Positions 52,566 through 60,714 of a DNA stretch of 64,000 nucleotides are shown in pieces (the stretch's first letter is position 1; every line of letters begins with the position of its first letter). The notes beneath the pieces were generated by a model. It was given only the letters and a program-made list of their open reading frames with translations, ran no database searches and was not told the DNA's origin. The translations under genes were made by a program, and so were the position numbers. Source of the stretch: Saxibacter everestensis (lineage in GTDB: Bacteria; Actinomycetota; Actinomycetes; Actinomycetales; Brevibacteriaceae); NCBI RefSeq assembly GCF_025787225.1, contig NZ_CP090958.1, forward strand, positions 310,001-374,000, given 5' to 3'.

Positions 52566-54254
52566 TTGACCGTCTCATCTGAAACGTCGCCCCCGAAACC
52601 TGGCGAAAAACCGGTAACGATGCTGGTGCCGGACTTCCCGTTCGGGTACGACGAATTCCTGGCGGATCCGGCTGGCACCGGAACTGTTCCGGAGTCGGCG
52701 TACGGCCAGGAGGTTGCCGTGATCGGCGCCGGACTGGCCGGTGTCGTGACGGCATACGAACTCATGAAGAAGGGCCTGAAGCCGGTCATCTATGAGTCGG
52801 CTGAAATCGGCGGCCGAATGCGCACCGGAAAGTTCCAGGGTGCCGAGGGCGTCGTCGCCGATCTGGGCGCGATGCGCTTCCCAATTTCCGGGCGCTCGTT
52901 CTACCACTACGTCGACAAGGTCGGCCTCGAAACAGCGCCGTTTCCGAATCCGCTGGCCCCGAACACGCCGAGCACCGTGATCGACCTGAAAGGCGCCACT
53001 CATTACGCCGAGACGATCGATGATCTTCCCGAGTTCTACCGCGAGGTTGCCGACAGCTGGAACGAGGCGCTGAAAGAGGGCGCCAATTTCACCAAGCTGC
53101 AGGATGCGATCCGTGAGCGGGACACTGCCACGATAAAGAACATCTGGAACGAGTTGGTGCCCCATCTGGACGAGGTGAGCTTCTACGGCTTCCTGGCGCA
53201 GTCTGAGGCATTCCGGTCCAAGCCATACAGCTACCGCGAGGCCTTCGGACAGGTCGGCTTCGGCACCGGTGGCTGGGATACCGACTTCCCGAACTCGATC
53301 CTGGAAATCCTGCGTGTGGTGAGCACCGAATGCGATGACCACCAGCGCCGGATCATCGGCGGGGCGCAGCAGCTACCTGTCCGGCTGTGGAAGCGCGCGG
53401 CCGAGAACATCGTGCACTGGCCCGAGGGCACTAGCCTGGAAAGCCTGCACAACGGTTCGCCGATGCCCGGGGTCGCCCGGCTCGACCGGCTCGGCCCGGA
53501 ACAGATCGCGGTGACCGACAAATGGGGGACGAAGCGGATTTATCCCGCCGTCGTCGTGACCTGTCAGCCCTGGTTGCTCTCGGCCCGAATGCAGACCGAC
53601 GAGAAGCTGTTCAGCCAGGAAACCTGGATGGCGATGGACCGCAGCCATTTCATGCTGTCATCGAAGACATTCGTGATGGTGGATCGGCCCTTCTGGCGCG
53701 ATATCGATCCCAAGACCGGCCGCAACACGATGTCGATGACGCTCACCGACCGGATGACCCGCGGCACCTACCTGATGGACGAAGGCCCGGACAAGCCTGG
53801 CGTCATCTGCCTTTCCTACACCTGGATGGATGACGCACTGAAGTGGCTTTCTGTGCCGATCGACGACCGGGTGCGGATGATGCTCGACTCGTTGAAGAAC
53901 ATCTACCCGGACGTCGATATCGCTTCGCACATCATCGGTGAGCCGATCACTGTCTCTTGGGAATCCGACCCCAACTTCATGGGTGCTTTCAACGGGAATC
54001 TGCCCGGGCACTATCGCTACCAGGAGCGGCTGTTCAGCCACTTCATCCAGGACGAGTTGCCGGACGATGAAAAGGGCATCTTCCTGGCCGGCGACGGCAT
54101 CTCCTGGACCGCGGCCTGGGCCGAGGGCGCCGTGACGACCGGGCTGAACGCGGTATGGGGCGTTACCCGGCAGTTTGGTGGGTCCACCACGCCGGAGAAC
54201 CCGGGGCCGGGCGACCGCTTTGAGGAGTTGCGGCCGCTCCGGATGCCGATCTGA
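52566..54254 (+). CDS. flavin amine oxidase (amino-acid 2-monooxygenase / oxidase type)
   Basis: 562 residues from TTG 52566, with AGGAG six bases upstream. The FAD-binding VAVIGAGLAGVVTAYELMKKG (about 54-74) and GGRMRTGKF follow a 50-residue lead. The C-terminal flavin motif GIFLAGDGISWTAAWAEGAVTTG is intact. It resembles tryptophan/phenylalanine 2-monooxygenase and L-amino-acid oxidases more than monoamine oxidases. The reaction would release an oxo-acid or amide plus ammonia, and in oxidases H2O2. The next gene is a MerR-peroxiredoxin fusion. Confidence 0.85.
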   Translation: MTVSSETSPPKPGEKPVTMLVPDFPFGYDEFLADPAGTGTVPESAYGQEVAVIGAGLAGVVTAYELMKKGLKPVIYESAEIGGRMRTGKFQGAEGVVADLGAMRFPISGRSFYHYVDKVGLETAPFPNPLAPNTPSTVIDLKGATHYAETIDDLPEFYREVADSWNEALKEGANFTKLQDAIRERDTATIKNIWNELVPHLDEVSFYGFLAQSEAFRSKPYSYREAFGQVGFGTGGWDTDFPNSILEILRVVSTECDDHQRRIIGGAQQLPVRLWKRAAENIVHWPEGTSLESLHNGSPMPGVARLDRLGPEQIAVTDKWGTKRIYPAVVVTCQPWLLSARMQTDEKLFSQETWMAMDRSHFMLSSKTFVMVDRPFWRDIDPKTGRNTMSMTLTDRMTRGTYLMDEGPDKPGVICLSYTWMDDALKWLSVPIDDRVRMMLDSLKNIYPDVDIASHIIGEPITVSWESDPNFMGAFNGNLPGHYRYQERLFSHFIQDELPDDEKGIFLAGDGISWTAAWAEGAVTTGLNAVWGVTRQFGGSTTPENPGPGDRFEELRPLRMPI

Positions 54255-54291
54255 CGGCGGCGGCCGGAATCGCCGAAACGGAATCGCCGAA

Positions 54292-54340
54292 GTCCGGGTC
54301 TCGTAACGTCTTAGGCCGATTTGGCTTACGAGACCCGGAC
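54292..54340. repeat. REP-like palindromic element, copy 1
   Basis: GTCCGGGTCTCGTAA (54292-54306) and TTACGAGACCCGGAC (54326-54340) are perfect 15-bp inverted arms around a 19-base loop, followed by ATCGAG. The same arms occur at 55401-55506. It could also act as a terminator for the amine oxidase. Confidence 0.85.
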
Positions 54341-54368
54341 ATCGAGCAACGACCTCGCGCGGCATAGC

Positions 54369-54400
54369 TTGACCTTGCCCCTGGGGGCAAGGATTAGGCT
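54369..54400 (+). promoter_or_regulatory. MerR-type promoter and operator of the fusion gene
   Basis: The -35 TTGACC (54369-54374) and -10 TAGGCT (54395-54400) are 20 bp apart, too long for normal activity. The spacer holds the palindrome TTGCCCC-TG-GGGGCAA (54375-54390). A long spacer with a central dyad is the hallmark of promoters twisted open by MerR proteins, so self-activation is likely. Confidence 0.85.
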
Positions 54401-54419
54401 CGATTCCGGGAGGTTGGCC

Positions 54420-55367
54420 ATGCGGATCGGTGAGTTGGCTCGGCGCGGCGGCGTGACTGTCAAGGCGGTGCGGTACTACGAGACATTGGGTCTGATGGTT
54501 CCGGATCGGCTGTCGAACGGTTACCGCGACTACGACGAGCGCGACGTTCGGGCAGTAGCCGAGATTCGCGAGTTGTCGCAGCTCGGGATTCGGCCGCGTC
54601 ACGCAGGCCCCTTCGTCGATTGCCTGGACGCAGGTCACGAGCACGGCGACGAGTGCCCGGCGTCCCTCGCGGCATTACGCGACAGCATCGCCGAGTTGGA
54701 TCGCACTATTGATTCGCTCGCCGCCCGACGTGCCGTGCTCGCGGCGCGTTTGTCCGAGGGAGCTTCACGCTCCTTTTCGAACCGAGAGGATTCTCAAGTG
54801 TCCGACTACACAACCCTTCCCGCCGGACTGCCGCAGCCGGCTGACGACGGCGCGGCGGATCACCTGCCTGGCTCGGCTGTTCCGCCGATAACATTGGCCA
54901 GCACGGCCGGCGGGGACGTCGATCTTGCCGCCCTCGGCCCCGGTCGATCGGTGGTTTACCTGTATCCGCTCACCGGCCGCCCGGGGGTCGATCTGCCCGC
55001 CGGCTGGGACGACATCCCGGGCGCACGCGGCTGCTCCACCGAGGCGTGTGACTTCCGCGACCACCATCAGGAGCTCGCCGACGCCGGCGTGCGCAACGTC
55101 TGGGGTTTGTCGAGCCAGGACGGCGACTATCAGCGGGAGGTGGCCGCGCGACTGGCGCTACCGTTCGAGATGCTCTCCGACGAGGGGTTCGAGCTTGCTG
55201 ACGCGTTGGGCCTGCCGACATTCGCCGCACCGGGACACGAACGCCTGTACGCCAGGCTGACGCTGGTGATCACGGATGGCGTCATCGAGCACGCCTTCTA
55301 TCCGATATTTCCGCCGAACACGCACGCACAGCAGGTTCTCGACTGGGTCCGGTCCCACCCGGAATAG
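54420..55367 (+). CDS. MerR regulator fused to PrxQ/BCP-type peroxiredoxin
   Basis: 315 residues in one uninterrupted frame. Residues 1-110 are a MerR protein: RIGELARRGGVTVKAVRYYETLGL, then PFVDCLDAGHEHGDEC with Cys68 and Cys79. Residues 127-315 are a peroxiredoxin: RSVVYLYPLTGRPG, then RGCSTEACDFRDHHQEL with Cys205 and Cys210 spaced as in PrxQ (Cx4C). A GTG at codon 127 with GAGAGG upstream could also give free peroxiredoxin. GGGAGG precedes ATG 54420. It may sense and destroy peroxide in one chain, or result from loss of a stop between two genes. Confidence 0.88.
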   Translation: MRIGELARRGGVTVKAVRYYETLGLMVPDRLSNGYRDYDERDVRAVAEIRELSQLGIRPRHAGPFVDCLDAGHEHGDECPASLAALRDSIAELDRTIDSLAARRAVLAARLSEGASRSFSNREDSQVSDYTTLPAGLPQPADDGAADHLPGSAVPPITLASTAGGDVDLAALGPGRSVVYLYPLTGRPGVDLPAGWDDIPGARGCSTEACDFRDHHQELADAGVRNVWGLSSQDGDYQREVAARLALPFEMLSDEGFELADALGLPTFAAPGHERLYARLTLVITDGVIEHAFYPIFPPNTHAQQVLDWVRSHPE

Positions 55368-55400
55368 CGAGTCGGAGTGATCGCCAGCCGGGACAGTGAT

Positions 55401-55506
55401 GTCCGGGTCTCGTAAGGTTCTGCCCCGCAGCCCACGCCGACTGCGCCCGAGGTCCGCGTCTCGTAAGGTTTCAGTGCGATTTACCTTACGGAACCCGGAC
55501 ATCGAG
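55401..55506. repeat. REP-like palindromic element, copy 2 (compound)
   Basis: GTCCGGGTCTCGTAAGG (55401-55417), GTCCGCGTCTCGTAAGG (55452-55468) and the inverted CCTTACGGAACCCGGAC (55484-55500), followed by ATCGAG, repeat the arms of copy 1 with few changes. It fills the gap between the fusion gene and the next, convergent gene. Confidence 0.8.
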
Positions 55507-55529
55507 ACAGGCTGAACAGCCGCCCGGTG

Positions 55530-56060
55530 TCACACCACTCGGCCGGCGAAGGCGGCGGTCCGCTGGTACGGGTCGGCGCCCTCGGGAGCCGGTTGTTCGG
55601 GATCGAACGCCGCGCCGCGCTTGTCAGCAGTGAGATTCGCGCTCACGAAAGCGAAGCCGCGGTCGGCCACCTCGGGGTCGAGGTCACCGGTGGCATGGCG
55701 AAGCGCCGTGGCGAGATCCCAGGTGTGTACGGCGAACTCCGCGCACATCCAGCTGACATCGAGCCCGCTCGCGGAGCCGTCGCCGTCCTGCCAGGCCCGA
55801 ACCAGGTCGTCGGCGTTCGAGCGGAATGCGGCGGCGGGATCGCTGCCCGCCGGGGGAGTCGGGGCTGACCAGTCGATCGACTCGCCGCGCGCCATCCCGG
55901 CGAACTTCGCCGGCGCCGCGACGACGTGATCGACCAAGTCCTGCACCGTCCACTCCGCGCACGGGGTGGGATCTCCCACAGCGTCGGGGGGAACGTCATC
56001 GAGGAGCTCTGCCAGCTGGTCAACTGCGCGGCGCAGCACCGCGCCATCATTGTTGGTCAT
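55530..56060 (-). CDS. mycothiol-dependent DinB-like / TIGR03086-type metal-binding protein
   Basis: 176 residues of the maleylpyruvate-isomerase-like DinB family: DPTPCAEWTVQDLVDHVVAAPAKF with the first His, and CAEFAVHTWDLATALRHATG with the second. The four-helix bundle binds zinc and uses mycothiol in known relatives; others are of unknown substrate. This matches the organism's mshD. It converges on the MerR-peroxiredoxin gene across the REP-like element. Confidence 0.8.
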   Translation of the reverse strand: MTNNDGAVLRRAVDQLAELLDDVPPDAVGDPTPCAEWTVQDLVDHVVAAPAKFAGMARGESIDWSAPTPPAGSDPAAAFRSNADDLVRAWQDGDGSASGLDVSWMCAEFAVHTWDLATALRHATGDLDPEVADRGFAFVSANLTADKRGAAFDPEQPAPEGADPYQRTAAFAGRVV

Positions 56061-56274
56061 CGTCCGATGCTATCCGCGTCGCCGTCAGGCGGCTAGCGAT
56101 TTGGGGCAGCGCGGTTCGGACGGCGACGACGCGCCTCTGACTGCTCGCAGGTGCGCCGACTGCCAGGTTTAGGGCGCTCCCGACACCGGAAGACGACCCC
56201 AACCTGACAGTGGCGGCTGGGAGTGCCGGCGTGCAGGTCGGCCGCGCCCCTAGCAGTTGCGCGCCGGGTTCATC

Positions 56275-56308
56275 TATTGATTTTCGGTAGATTCCGATTA
56301 AAAATCAA
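56275..56308. promoter_or_regulatory. inverted repeat upstream of the DUF2975-XRE operon
   Basis: ATTGATTTT and AAAATCAAT form perfect 9-bp arms about 16 bp apart, in an AT-rich stretch just before ATG 56312. It may bind the XRE protein encoded second in the operon. The rest of 56061-56274 shows no gene. Confidence 0.5.
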
Positions 56309-56311
56309 TGC

Positions 56312-56794
56312 ATGAGCCACTTCGCCATTCTTGCCCTGCGAGCACTCGTCATCCTGATCGGGCTTGGCGCCCTGATCCTTCAGCTCGTCCTCATCTTTCC
56401 TGTCTATGCCAACACTGTCGCCAACGAGTCAGACGTTACGATCCTTCCGGTGCCGTACGCGGTTCTTGGCGTCGCATTGGCTGTTTGCGTCGAAGTTGCG
56501 CTCGTCGCAGTGTGGGTACTGCTCTCGATGGTCCGGCGCGGCGCGATCTTCACCCAGCGCGCGTTCCGCTGGGTCGACGCCATCATCGTTGCCGGGCTCG
56601 CTGCCACCGTCCTCGTCCTCGCCTTCGGGATTCATCTAATCGGTGTGGCGATGCGGGACGATGCGCCGGGAGTGATCGTGTTCGTTGGCGGCGCGGTCAT
56701 GGCCGGGATGGCGTTCGTGCTGCTCATGGTCGTGATGCGCGGCTTGCTGCGCAGTGCGACGGCCCTCCAGAGCGAACTCGCCGAGGTCGTGTGA
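56312..56794 (+). CDS. DUF2975 membrane protein
   Basis: 160 residues with four membrane helices (about 8-32, 46-70, 87-110, 122-145) and the DUF2975 loop RRGAIFTQRAFRWVDAII. DUF2975 genes are regularly followed by a small YozG-like XRE regulator, as here. Function is unknown. Its stop overlaps the regulator's start. Confidence 0.85.
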   Translation: MSHFAILALRALVILIGLGALILQLVLIFPVYANTVANESDVTILPVPYAVLGVALAVCVEVALVAVWVLLSMVRRGAIFTQRAFRWVDAIIVAGLAATVLVLAFGIHLIGVAMRDDAPGVIVFVGGAVMAGMAFVLLMVVMRGLLRSATALQSELAEVV

Positions 56795-57030
56795 TGGCGA
56801 TCGTAGTCCGGATCGATGTCGAGCTGGCCAAGCGCAAGATGAGTGTGGGGGAGTTCGCCGAACGGGTCGGACTCACCCCGGCGAATGTGGCGGTGCTGAA
56901 GAACGGGCGGGCGAAGGCCGTGCGCTTCAGCACCCTGGAGGCCATCTGCCGAACGCTGAACTGCCAGCCCGGCGACCTGCTCGAGTGGGTCGACGAGCCA
57001 GACGGTGATCATGTCGGCACGACCGACTGA
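56794..57030 (+). CDS. small XRE-family (YozG-like) HTH regulator
   Basis: 78 residues consisting almost entirely of a Cro/C1-type HTH: VELAKRKMSVGEFAERVGLTPANVAVLKNGRAKAVRFSTLEAICRTLNCQPGDLLEWV. The LNCQPGDLLEW end is typical of YozG-like partners of DUF2975 proteins. ATG 56794 overlaps the upstream stop. The next gene starts inside its last codons. Confidence 0.9.
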   Translation: MAIVVRIDVELAKRKMSVGEFAERVGLTPANVAVLKNGRAKAVRFSTLEAICRTLNCQPGDLLEWVDEPDGDHVGTTD

Positions 57031-58228
57031 CCCGCGCGCGATGACCGGGTCGCCCGCCGACGAAGCCACCTTGCGCGAGACAGGGGATGACACCGGGACT
57101 CCCGTGGGCTGTACACAGAGCGTTGACGTCCTGGTCGTCGGCGCCGGGTTGGCCGGGCTGACAACCGCCAAGCTGCTCGCCCAGCAGGGCCATGGCGTGC
57201 TGCTGGTCGACCGGCGCACCACACTGACGGGCGCCATTCGTACCACGGGCATCTTCGTGCGGCGAACCCTCGACGATTTCCAGCTGCCGGCCGACTGCTT
57301 AGGGCCGCCGATCCGACGGGTCGCGCTTTACCCGCCGAGCCTACGCCGGCCGGTGATGCTGGAAAGTGCACGAGACGAGTACCGGGTGGGCGATATGGGT
57401 CCGCTCTATGTAGCAACTGCCCGCGCCGCGGTCGAGGCCGGCGTGCGTCTCGTTCTCGGTACTCGCTATGTCGGCCGGCACGGCGATACGTTCTTCATGG
57501 CTGGTCCGGCTGGACCGGTTCGAGTCAGAGCCAGGTTCGTCGTCGGTGCCGATGGCGCTCGTTCACGGGTCGCCCGCGACCTGGGCCTGGACCGCAATCA
57601 GCACCTGTTGGTCGGGGCCGAGGAGGTTTTCGAGGTCCCCCGGACTGAGGAGCCGCCGACATTCCATTGCGTGCTCGACCCCTCACTTGCTCCGGGTTAC
57701 CTGGCATGGGTGGTCAACGACGGACAGCATGCACACGTGGGTGTGGCCGGCTACGCTCATCGATTCCACGGCGGTCTTCATCGCACCATGCAGCGGTTCG
57801 GGGAGACGGCGCCTGGGCTGAACGGCATCGACCGGCCCGATGAGGTCGAACGGCGAGGGGGGCCGATCCCCGTCGGGGGTGTCCTGCGCCGGATTGCTTG
57901 CTTCGAGGGACTCCTGGTGGGGGATGCAGCGGGCGCTGTCTCACCGCTCACCGCCGGCGGCCTGGATCCGTGCCTGCGATTGTCGGAGCACGCAGCCGCC
58001 GTGATCGACGACGCCCTTCGGGATGGACGGACGGATGCGTTGTCCCACTACGACGGAGCAACCCTGCGCGCTCGCTTTCGAGGGCGGCTGATGTTGCGCC
58101 GGGCGCTTGCCCAGGTGCGCACGCCCGCAATGGCGGCGTCCGCATTCACCTTGATGCGCACGCCGCCAGGGCTTGCTGCGGCCCGCCGCATCCTGTTCGG
58201 CGATCGCTCTTTCCCAGACCCCAGCTAG
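57011..58228 (+). CDS. FAD-dependent oxidoreductase, geranylgeranyl-reductase/halogenase-like
   Basis: About 405 residues. The FAD site is VDVLVVGAGLAGLTTAKLLAQQGHGVLLVDRR (about 40-70), with a second RFVVGADGARSRVARDLG (about 180) and GLLVGDAAGAVSPLTAGGLDPCLR (about 300), the DG and GD motifs of PHBH-fold enzymes. Similar proteins reduce geranylgeranyl groups or hydroxylate aromatics. The start is uncertain: ATG 57011 lies in the XRE gene end, and ATG 57041 is an alternative. It converges on the POT transporter gene. Confidence 0.8.
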   Translation: MSARPTDPRAMTGSPADEATLRETGDDTGTPVGCTQSVDVLVVGAGLAGLTTAKLLAQQGHGVLLVDRRTTLTGAIRTTGIFVRRTLDDFQLPADCLGPPIRRVALYPPSLRRPVMLESARDEYRVGDMGPLYVATARAAVEAGVRLVLGTRYVGRHGDTFFMAGPAGPVRVRARFVVGADGARSRVARDLGLDRNQHLLVGAEEVFEVPRTEEPPTFHCVLDPSLAPGYLAWVVNDGQHAHVGVAGYAHRFHGGLHRTMQRFGETAPGLNGIDRPDEVERRGGPIPVGGVLRRIACFEGLLVGDAAGAVSPLTAGGLDPCLRLSEHAAAVIDDALRDGRTDALSHYDGATLRARFRGRLMLRRALAQVRTPAMAASAFTLMRTPPGLAAARRILFGDRSFPDPS

Positions 58229-58242
58229 GCTTCGGCGGCCCG

Positions 58243-59715
58243 CTAACGTTCCCCGGATAGTCGCTTGGCTAGCGGCGCCAGGCCGAGCAGCGCCGCCGAG
58301 ATCGCCACGGCACCCACTGTCGTTATCGTGAAGAAGGCTGCCTCATTGGCTGGGTCGTAAAACTGGGCGACAGTTCCGGCCAGAGTGGAACCTGCCGCCA
58401 TGGTCAAGAAGTAGAGCGCCATCATCTGCGATGGGAACGCCGCGGGCGCGAGCCGGGTGGTGCTCGACATCGCAACCGGGGCCACCGTAACCTCACCCAG
58501 TCCGAACAACAGCATGCCGAACATGGCGATCCAGATGCTGACCTTCGGCACTTCGGCCCACGCGGCGAGGGCGAATACGGCGTACGCCGCAGCCAGCACC
58601 AGGAGGCCCCCGGCGATCTTCACCAAGGAGCTGGGCTGGCGCACGCCCAGTTTGAACCACAGCGCAGCTATCACCGGCGCCAGGATCGTGGCGAACAGAC
58701 CCTCGGCCGTAATCACGTAGGCCGCCGGGACATCGAACGATCCAATGCTGAGATCCACCCTGGTGTCGGCGTAGACGGCGAACGTCGTGAACAGCTGGAG
58801 CAGCAATAGCCAGAAGACCACGGTGCCGATGAACACCGGGATGTAGGCCACCACCTTGTTCCGCTCCGTCTTGCTCAGGGACCGGGAGGACAGGATGACG
58901 CCGAAGTACGCCAGCGTGGCCATAACGATGACGCCGGTTGTCACGGTGCTGATGTTGCTCAGATTGATCACTCCGGTGCTCGCCATCAGGACGATGGCGG
59001 TGACCGAGACGACGGCGACGAGCAGGCCGCGACGCCGCCCCTGCGCGGTCAACGGCTTGGCCGGCCGGCGGGTCGACTCGGGCAGGCGGCGCCATCCGGA
59101 CACGTACTGTACGAGTCCCAGCGCCATCCCGACCGCGGCGGCGGAGAAGGCCACATGGAAGCCGACCTCCGATTGCAGGAAGCCGGTGAGGACCGGCCCA
59201 AGGAAAGCGCCGAGCGAAATACCCATGTAGTAGATGGAATAGCCGGAGTCCCGCCGGGTGTCCTCCCGGCTGTACAGCGCCCCGACCATAGCGGTGACAT
59301 TGACTTTGAGTCCGCCGGTTCCCAGTACGATCAGGACGAGCCCGGTGATCAGGCCGGGGACAGCCGGAATCGCTGCCAGGGCGATGTGGCCGAGCATGAT
59401 CATTGTCGCCCCGACCAGGACCACGTATCGGGCGCCGACCAACCGGTCGGCAAGCCACGAACCAAGCATCTGGGCGATGTAGATCGCGCCGCCGTAGGAT
59501 CCAGTCACACCGAGAGCCACTGTCATTGGCAGGCCGAGGCCGCCGTCGGTGATCGAAAAGTAGAGGTAATACGCCAGGATCACTTGGAGCCCGTAGAAGC
59601 TGAACCGTTCCCAGAGCTCGGTCCCGGCAAGCGTGATCAGCCCGCGAGGATGGCCCAACAGATCTGCTGCTGGCTTTTCGTTCCCCGGCACGACGTGCGA
59701 CTGGCTGGTCGTCAT
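58243..59715 (-). CDS. POT-family di/tripeptide:H+ symporter
   Basis: 490 residues with about 14 membrane helices. The first helix has ELWERFSFYGLQVILAYYL, the ExxERFxYY motif of proton-coupled oligopeptide transporters. GSWLADRLVGARYVVLVGA and GTGGLKVNVTAMVGALY are further POT signatures. It imports di- and tripeptides. A TGGTCnGACCA palindrome lies about 95 bp upstream, matched by a second one before the divergent GntR gene, so the two operons probably share one repressor. Confidence 0.9.
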   Translation of the reverse strand: MTTSQSHVVPGNEKPAADLLGHPRGLITLAGTELWERFSFYGLQVILAYYLYFSITDGGLGLPMTVALGVTGSYGGAIYIAQMLGSWLADRLVGARYVVLVGATMIMLGHIALAAIPAVPGLITGLVLIVLGTGGLKVNVTAMVGALYSREDTRRDSGYSIYYMGISLGAFLGPVLTGFLQSEVGFHVAFSAAAVGMALGLVQYVSGWRRLPESTRRPAKPLTAQGRRRGLLVAVVSVTAIVLMASTGVINLSNISTVTTGVIVMATLAYFGVILSSRSLSKTERNKVVAYIPVFIGTVVFWLLLLQLFTTFAVYADTRVDLSIGSFDVPAAYVITAEGLFATILAPVIAALWFKLGVRQPSSLVKIAGGLLVLAAAYAVFALAAWAEVPKVSIWIAMFGMLLFGLGEVTVAPVAMSSTTRLAPAAFPSQMMALYFLTMAAGSTLAGTVAQFYDPANEAAFFTITTVGAVAISAALLGLAPLAKRLSGER

Positions 59716-59807
59716 GGTGGTTGCCTTTCCTTGGCGTCCGGCATTGGACGCGATTCGTGAACTACGTGCTCATGGCCGAAACATGAACTGGGTCACATGC
59801 TATATCA

Positions 59808-59820
59808 CTGGTCCGACCAG
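59808..59820. promoter_or_regulatory. FadR/GntR-type operator 1
   Basis: CTGGTC-C-GACCAG is a perfect 13-bp palindrome of the TGGTCnGACCA class bound by FadR-type GntR proteins. It is 93 bp upstream of the POT transporter start. Confidence 0.75.
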
Positions 59821-59906
59821 ATGGAAGAGCATAATTAGTGCGATTATTTTTTGCTGATTCCTAGAATTTAAGACTTGTTCAGGTACGCTGAGATTGCCGC
59901 CGAAAT

Positions 59907-59917
59907 TGGTCGGACCA
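59907..59917. promoter_or_regulatory. FadR/GntR-type operator 2
   Basis: TGGTC-G-GACCA repeats the core of operator 1, 98 bp away (centre to centre), followed by a half-site GGTCCGG. It is 51 bp upstream of the GntR gene start, suggesting autoregulation and perhaps looping. Confidence 0.75.
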
Positions 59918-59967
59918 GAAGGTCCGGACGCATCGGCGCCGACTCGAGGATGGTTTGGGGGAAGAAC

Positions 59968-60714
59968 ATGTCTGTGTGGTCCGGCTTACGCGTGAACGAC
60001 CAGTCCGTTCCGGATCAGCTCAGTCACAAGCTGATCGAGCGGATCGAATCCGGAGTGCTCGAAGAGGGAGTGAAACTTCCCAGTGAGCGCGGCTTCATCG
60101 AGCTCACTGGCGCCTCACGCACATCCATCCGTGAGGCGCTGCACGACCTCGAACGACGCGGCTACGTAAAACGGATCCCACGAGTTGGCACCGTGGTCAG
60201 TCGCCAAGACCGGCCCGCCATGGATCAGAACCTGTTCGGCGACCTGAGCCATAGCCAGCGCGTGATTCGCGAGGTGATGGACCTGCGCTCGGTAATCGAG
60301 CCGCCAATCGCGGGGAGGGCAGCCACCCGGCGTAGCGACGGCGAGCTCGTGCTGCTCCGGGAGCCGCTCGAAGCCGCCGAGGCCGAACTAGCCAAGGCCC
60401 GGCCGTCGGTGACCGAGATGCAGCGTCTCGACGTCGCGTTCCACTCCGGCATCGCCAGGCTCAGTCACAACGCCATGCTCACTCGCCTGATGGATGTGAC
60501 GAGCGAATGGATGGCACCTTCCCGCGGCGCCACCCTGCAGACCGAACGGCGGATGCGGCTTTCGGTCGGCGCGCACCGCAGCATTTACGAGGCCGTGCGG
60601 ATCGGCGATCCGGCCAAGGCTGCGGCGGCGATGTCCGATCATATTGCCGACGTGTCCGAGTCGATCAACGCATTACACCCAATCGATGAGAAAGACCACG
60701 AGGAATCGAAGTGA
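59968..60714 (+). CDS. GntR-family regulator, FCD (FadR) subgroup
   Basis: 248 residues. The HTH reads GVLEEGVKLPSERGFIELTGASRTSIREALHDLERRGYVKR. The FCD ligand domain has EVMDLRSVIEPPIAGRAA, FHSGIARLSHN and AHRSIYEAVRIGDPAKAAAAMSDHI, carrying the metal-ligating His residues. ATG 59968 has GGGGGAAG upstream. It overlaps the gamma-glutamyltransferase gene by 4 bp, so it should respond to a product of that pathway and control the divergent peptide transporter. Confidence 0.88.
   Translation: MSVWSGLRVNDQSVPDQLSHKLIERIESGVLEEGVKLPSERGFIELTGASRTSIREALHDLERRGYVKRIPRVGTVVSRQDRPAMDQNLFGDLSHSQRVIREVMDLRSVIEPPIAGRAATRRSDGELVLLREPLEAAEAELAKARPSVTEMQRLDVAFHSGIARLSHNAMLTRLMDVTSEWMAPSRGATLQTERRMRLSVGAHRSIYEAVRIGDPAKAAAAMSDHIADVSESINALHPIDEKDHEESK

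Noticed and set aside
54798-55367. Annotating the peroxiredoxin as a separate gene from GTG 54798
   Set aside because: There is no stop between the MerR part and this codon; kept as a possible internal start within the fusion entry.
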